Shown: positions 5,573 to 7,542 of the stretch, piece after piece
Position numbering within the stretch: the first letter of the stretch is position 1
Layout of the letters: the number at the start of each line of letters is the position of its first letter
NCBI GenBank assembly: GCA_028679495.1
Contig: JAJRBK010000123.1
Coordinates: 1 to 7,542 of the forward strand
DNA from: Methanobacteriota archaeon
Lineage (GTDB): Archaea > Halobacteriota > Bog-38 > Methanoflorentales > Methanoflorentaceae
Length of the DNA stretch: 7,542 bases
Direction: 5' to 3'
Position numbers and translations under genes: made by a program
Notes under the pieces: model-generated
The model's database searches: none
What the model was told of the DNA's origin: nothing
Seen by the model: only the letters and a program-made list of their open reading frames with translations

Positions 5573-6130
5573 ATGACCGAGATCGCACTCATTTGGGACC
5601 GCCCCCTCCTATTCGAGAAGCTATTTGTCGAATACGGATTTGAAAGCGAGCGGGTCTCCCCGCTGCAGATTGGCAGTCCGTACTCTCCCAAGTTCAGGCT
5701 GGCAATTCTGCCGGTTGGCTTTGGGAACCCGACGTACACCACGGTCGAAAAAACGATTAAGAGCCTGTCAACGCCGCTTCAGCAGTTTGTACGAAAAGGC
5801 GGATCGTTGGTCGCTTTTAGTCCCTATGTCGATAACTACAGCTACGCGTGGCTCGGTCTCTCACATCGCTTCAGGCTGCTCGCAAGAACGGAGCCCGTGA
5901 AGCTCAGCGTGAAAAAGGAACACCCAGCAACACGAATTGTTGATATTCTTGAAGGCCAGACGGATGGCTACTTGATCGGAGGAGACGAACACGACGTGGT
6001 TCTCACCTCGACCGATGGGCCTGTTCTGACGGTGACATCAATCGAGCGAGGACATGTCATACTCTCGACAATTCACGAGTTTCCCGCGAGACGGTTCATC
6101 GAATGGGCGCTTGAAATTGCGCACTTATAA
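5573..6130 (+). CDS. Conserved-looking hypothetical protein, possible class I amidotransferase-like fold
   Basis: The family is not recognised. The 185-aa product has no signal peptide or membrane segment and looks like a soluble alpha/beta protein. A first strand IALIWDRP (4-11) is followed by a helix, then a strand-turn FRLAILPVGFGNP (41-53), a helix through VEKTIKSLSTPLQQFVRKGG (58-77), a strand SLVAFSPYVDN (78-88), and a C-terminal GHVILSTIHEFPARRFIEW. This alternation, with FVRKGGSLVAF, resembles the core of class I glutamine amidotransferase-like or ThuA-like proteins. However, the protein contains no cysteine at all, so a classical amidotransferase nucleophile is impossible. Acidic residues in GGDEHD (136-141) and the His in IHEFP are the most conserved-looking polar spots. 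The SD is weak (GGGCAC region), and the start was chosen because residue 2 onward begins the first strand. It follows hsp20 by 172 nt on the same strand and is probably a separate unit. Confidence 0.82.
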   Translation: MTEIALIWDRPLLFEKLFVEYGFESERVSPLQIGSPYSPKFRLAILPVGFGNPTYTTVEKTIKSLSTPLQQFVRKGGSLVAFSPYVDNYSYAWLGLSHRFRLLARTEPVKLSVKKEHPATRIVDILEGQTDGYLIGGDEHDVVLTSTDGPVLTVTSIERGHVILSTIHEFPARRFIEWALEIAHL

Positions 6131-6416
6131 GTAGATGCGGACGTGCTTACGCGACGTGGTATCAACGCCGCCTAATATAGCCTCTTCTTTGATTAGAACC
6201 CGCTCTGAGCTTATTTTAAGGATGATCGACGACCTTCGAGAGACGTAATGTAGCCTTCATGCGTCGTTTGATAGATCTCTGCTTCTAAACCTGCAAGTCT
6301 CGAATTTCACGGGGAAGCCGTATGATCGGATAGGCGTGCGACGGCTACGCGCTTTGGACGCTGATGTGCGTGCAATCGGTTGTACAATGACTGCCCGAGT
6401 GTGTTAGGAATCTCTT

Positions 6417-6514
6417 TTGAAATTGACCGTTCAAGTCACAGACTTGTGTGAAGCGTACTGGTTGCTTTTGGCTCAGCTTCACACAACCGCATTCCTCGCA
6501 GTGCGGAATTTCAA
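6417..6514. ncRNA. Candidate structured RNA, 98 nt, multi-helix junction
   Basis: Four helices can be drawn. P1: TTGAAATT (6417-6424) with AATTTCAA (6507-6514). P2: CAAGTC (6432-6437), loop ACA, GACTTG (6441-6446). P3: TTGTGTGAAGC (6444-6454) with GCTTCACACAA (6476-6486), 11 perfect pairs, sharing 3 nt with P2. P4: CCGCA (6487-6491) with TGCGG (6502-6506). P3 abuts P4 and P4 abuts P1 with no unpaired bases, as in a stacked junction. GGTTG in the P3 loop (6460-6464) can alternatively pair with CAACC (6484-6488). The transcribed strand is not known and no convincing promoter is seen. It is not a tRNA. Confidence reflects strong pairing but no comparative or expression evidence. Confidence 0.35.
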
Positions 6515-6586
6515 TACGTCATTTTTCCAGTCTGTTTGCATTTTCCTTCGGTGGAGTATTGAGTATAATGTTTAAAACAACGATGA

Positions 6587-6601
6587 GGGCCGAAAAAGCC
6601 C
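6587..6601 (-). terminator. Weak hairpin terminator after the lipoprotein gene
   Basis: GGGC (6587-6590) pairs with GCCC (6598-6601) across a 7-nt loop, 12 nt beyond the stop codon of the lipoprotein gene on the minus strand. A T-rich GTTGTTTTAAAC follows within about 20 nt. The stem is only 4 bp, so the T-rich run may matter more than the hairpin. Confidence 0.35.
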
Positions 6602-6613
6602 CCAACATAGTAT

Positions 6614-7261
6614 CTAAGCCAAACTAACGTAATTAGTCGATTCTATAATAACACTCCATCCAATGCCGCTGAGATTCTCAACGGACATTTGAACTAGCTC
6701 TCTGCTATTTACACCCGATGATTTACTAAGGCTAATTTCGTTGCTGTTAGGCTCTAAATCGGTCACATAACCTTGGGATTTATAATCGTTTTTCGTTTGG
6801 GTATAATATGCCCGTGCGTCACTTTCTGACTTGAACGTAATACATTTGACATAGGTATTTCGGTCGTTTTTTGTAACAACGCCGTTGTAGGTGTTACTTG
6901 TGCCCGCTTGAGCCGCAAACGGCGTGCTTACTGTATAACCTTCTTGTGTGTATCTCGTTCTTAGAAAAGTAACCGGGGTAGTGGAGGGCGAAGCAGACGG
7001 CGAAGCTTGTGCTAAAGGACTAGCACTTGCCGTCGTGCTTGCTTTCGCTGTGCTTGCTTTCGCTGTGCTTGTTGCTGCTGTGCTTGCTTTCGCTGTGCTT
7101 GCTTTCGCTGTGCTTGTTGCCGTCGTGCTTGCTTTCGTTGAAGGTGTGCTTGTTGCCGTTGGTGAGGCTGTGTCTGTCGCAGGGCTGCTCGAACATCCCG
7201 CAATCGAGACAGCTAGCAATGCGATAAGAGCGATGCCTATTATTAGATTCTTTTTTACCAC
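6614..7261 (-). CDS. Putative lipoprotein with Ser/Thr/Ala/Lys repeat linker
   Basis: The 215-aa product starts at GTG 7261, the only possible start between the upstream in-frame stop (7282-7280) and the signal sequence. AAGGCGAG (7273-7266) is a weak SD. Residues 1-4 are basic (VKK), 5-20 hydrophobic, then the lipobox I-A-G-C with C23 as the lipidation site, so the protein should be anchored on the outer face of the cytoplasmic membrane. Residues 24-~97 are a low-complexity Ser/Thr/Ala/Pro/Lys linker with repeats of the type STAKA/STATS; such linkers are often O-glycosylated surface stalks. Residues ~98-215 form a unique extracellular domain with many Tyr, Asn and Ser residues, containing ITFKSESDARAYYTQTKNDY (141-160) and one further cysteine (VKCITF). 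This domain is not recognised. No partner gene is adjacent. The linker is encoded by a 15-bp tandem repeat, so length variation between strains is likely. Confidence 0.9.
   Translation of the reverse strand: MVKKNLIIGIALIALLAVSIAGCSSSPATDTASPTATSTPSTKASTTATSTAKASTAKASTAATSTAKASTAKASTTASASPLAQASPSASPSTTPVTFLRTRYTQEGYTVSTPFAAQAGTSNTYNGVVTKNDRNTYVKCITFKSESDARAYYTQTKNDYKSQGYVTDLEPNSNEISLSKSSGVNSRELVQMSVENLSGIGWSVIIESTNYVSLA
7035..7139 (-). repeat. 15-bp tandem repeat, seven units, with 45-bp higher-order period
   Basis: On the plus strand the unit GTGCTTGCTTTCGCT starts at 7035, 7050, 7080 and 7095, with a close variant at 7125. Variants GTGCTTGTTGCTGCT and GTGCTTGTTGCCGTC start at 7065 and 7110. 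The order A-A-B-A-A-B gives two 45-bp super-units (7035-7079 and 7080-7124) that differ only in the last few bases. Degenerate copies flank it at 7020-7034 and, after a 6-nt interruption, at 7146-7160. All units keep the reading frame of the lipoprotein linker. Confidence 0.92.
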
Positions 7262-7341
7262 GTAACTCGCCTTGTTGCGTCATTTGAAATAGACGAGAGA
7301 GTAAGAGAGAGGGGTAGCTTAAGTGTTGTCATTTTGGTTGC

Positions 7342-7370
7342 GGTCTGCGACCTGATCGTGGCCCCCCACG
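7342..7370. other. Two adjacent small hairpins upstream of the lipoprotein gene
   Basis: GGTC-TGC-GACC (7342-7352) is followed by CGTGG-CCCC-CCACG (7357-7370), a perfect 5-bp stem with a 4-nt loop. They lie 80-110 nt before the lipoprotein start and could be in its leader if transcription begins further upstream. The function is unknown. Confidence 0.3.
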
Positions 7371-7475
7371 TGCAAATCGTGTGCGTGATCTCATTGCGAG
7401 GCAAGAAGACGAGGAAGAGGCACCGAAGAATACCAACTGTCTAAGAGGCTAGGATTCCGCGAAGCTCATTTATAC

Positions 7476-7488
7476 ATAAGTGACTTAT
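7476..7488. other. 13-bp palindrome, possible operator
   Basis: ATAAGT-G-ACTTAT is perfectly symmetrical around one central base. It overlaps A/T-rich sequence whose minus strand includes GTATAAAT (7475-7468), a possible TATA box for the lipoprotein gene. A repressor site over a promoter is one reading; no regulator is identified. Confidence 0.35.
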
Positions 7489-7515
7489 ACGTTAGCTTTC
7501 TAAAGTATCGGTATG

Positions 7516-7524
7516 TTTATATAA
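7516..7524 (+). promoter_or_regulatory. TATA-like box near the window end
   Basis: TTTATATAA matches archaeal box A in both orientations. On the plus strand it would start transcription just beyond the window edge, serving a gene not visible here. On the minus strand it could start a long leader for the lipoprotein gene. Confidence 0.35.
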
Positions 7525-7542
7525 GATGACGTTGTTTACTAA

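Larger units (their letters stand above)
6131..6613. other. Gene-free gap between convergent genes, rich in inverted repeats
   Basis: No reading frame with coding character is seen on either strand. Noted structures: ACTTATAAGT palindrome at 6123-6132 overlapping the stop of the preceding gene; CTAAT (6172-6176) with ATTAG (6192-6196) around a pyrimidine-rich loop, a possible terminator of the 5573-6130 gene; TTCGAGA (6235-6241) with TCTCGAA (6298-6304); AGCCGT (6316-6321) with ACGGCT (6341-6346); the multi-helix stretch 6417-6514; and a weak terminator at 6587-6601. The length and structure are more than two convergent terminators need. Confidence 0.55.

Noticed and set aside
6425..6446. tRNA-like T-arm (GTTCAAGTC)
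   Set aside because: The flanking bases do not form a 5-bp T-stem, and no acceptor stem, anticodon arm or CCA position fits.
7020..7160. Tandem repeat as a CRISPR-like array
   Set aside because: The units are 15 bp and directly adjacent with no unique spacers, and they stay in a coding frame.
6948..7265. Plus-strand frame encoding a hydrophobic AVLAFAVL repeat, and other frames through the 15-bp repeat
   Set aside because: A stop-free 15-bp repeat opens several frames on both strands. Only the minus-strand frame has a signal peptide, lipobox and a long unique domain.
7527..7542. ATG at 7527 as the start of a new plus-strand gene
   Set aside because: It lies only a few bases after the TATA-like word, before any expected transcription start, and only five codons are visible.

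Overview
The window looks archaeal. A TATA-box promoter (TTATAAATA) sits upstream of a small heat-shock gene. Shine-Dalgarno sequences match the AGGAGGTGATC anti-SD complement. The superoxide dismutase has the archaeal sequence pattern (a GHKLH metal-ligand segment, a glycine-rich MAPAGKGGGG loop, and a His near residue 154 where bacterial Mn enzymes have Gln). The mix of genes would fit a methanogen- or ANME-related euryarchaeote, but the taxon cannot be fixed from sequence reading alone. Base composition is moderate and most genes are separated by well-defined intergenic stretches.

Layout. (1) 1-2013, + strand: the 3' part of a Rad50/SbcC-like coiled-coil ATPase, whose N-terminal Walker A half lies outside the window. 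(2) 2014-2250: a gap between convergent genes, filled with inverted repeats and ending in a strong hairpin that can terminate the next gene. (3) 2251-2886, - strand: Fe/Mn-family superoxide dismutase. (4) 3022-4383, - strand: a cobalamin-binding-domain radical SAM enzyme whose reading frame continues upstream of the first standard start codon into a well-placed SD followed by ATA. (5) 4405-4815: a divergent regulatory region with a perfect 8-bp hairpin and the hsp20 promoter. (6) 4816-5400, + strand: Hsp20 with an odd Lys/Met-rich N-terminus. (7) 5401-5572: a leader or intergenic stretch bounded by a 9-bp inverted repeat. (8) 5573-6130, + strand: an unrecognised, cysteine-free protein with a possible amidotransferase-like fold. 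(9) 6131-6613: a gene-free gap between convergent genes holding a 98-nt stretch that can fold into a multi-helix junction. (10) 6614-7261, - strand: a putative lipoprotein with a Ser/Thr/Ala/Lys linker encoded by a 15-bp tandem repeat. (11) 7262-7542: no gene, several palindromes.

How the genes work together. There is no long operon. SOD and Hsp20 are both stress-protection proteins, and the Rad50-like protein belongs to DNA repair, so a loose stress/repair theme is possible. Strand changes and separate promoters argue against co-regulation. The most interesting unexplained content is non-coding: three of the intergenic regions hold stretches of about 98-117 nt bounded by perfect 8-10 bp inverted repeats with hairpins inside. 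The 98-nt one (6417-6514) is the best candidate for an undescribed structured RNA. All structure calls were made by eye and rest on base complementarity only.
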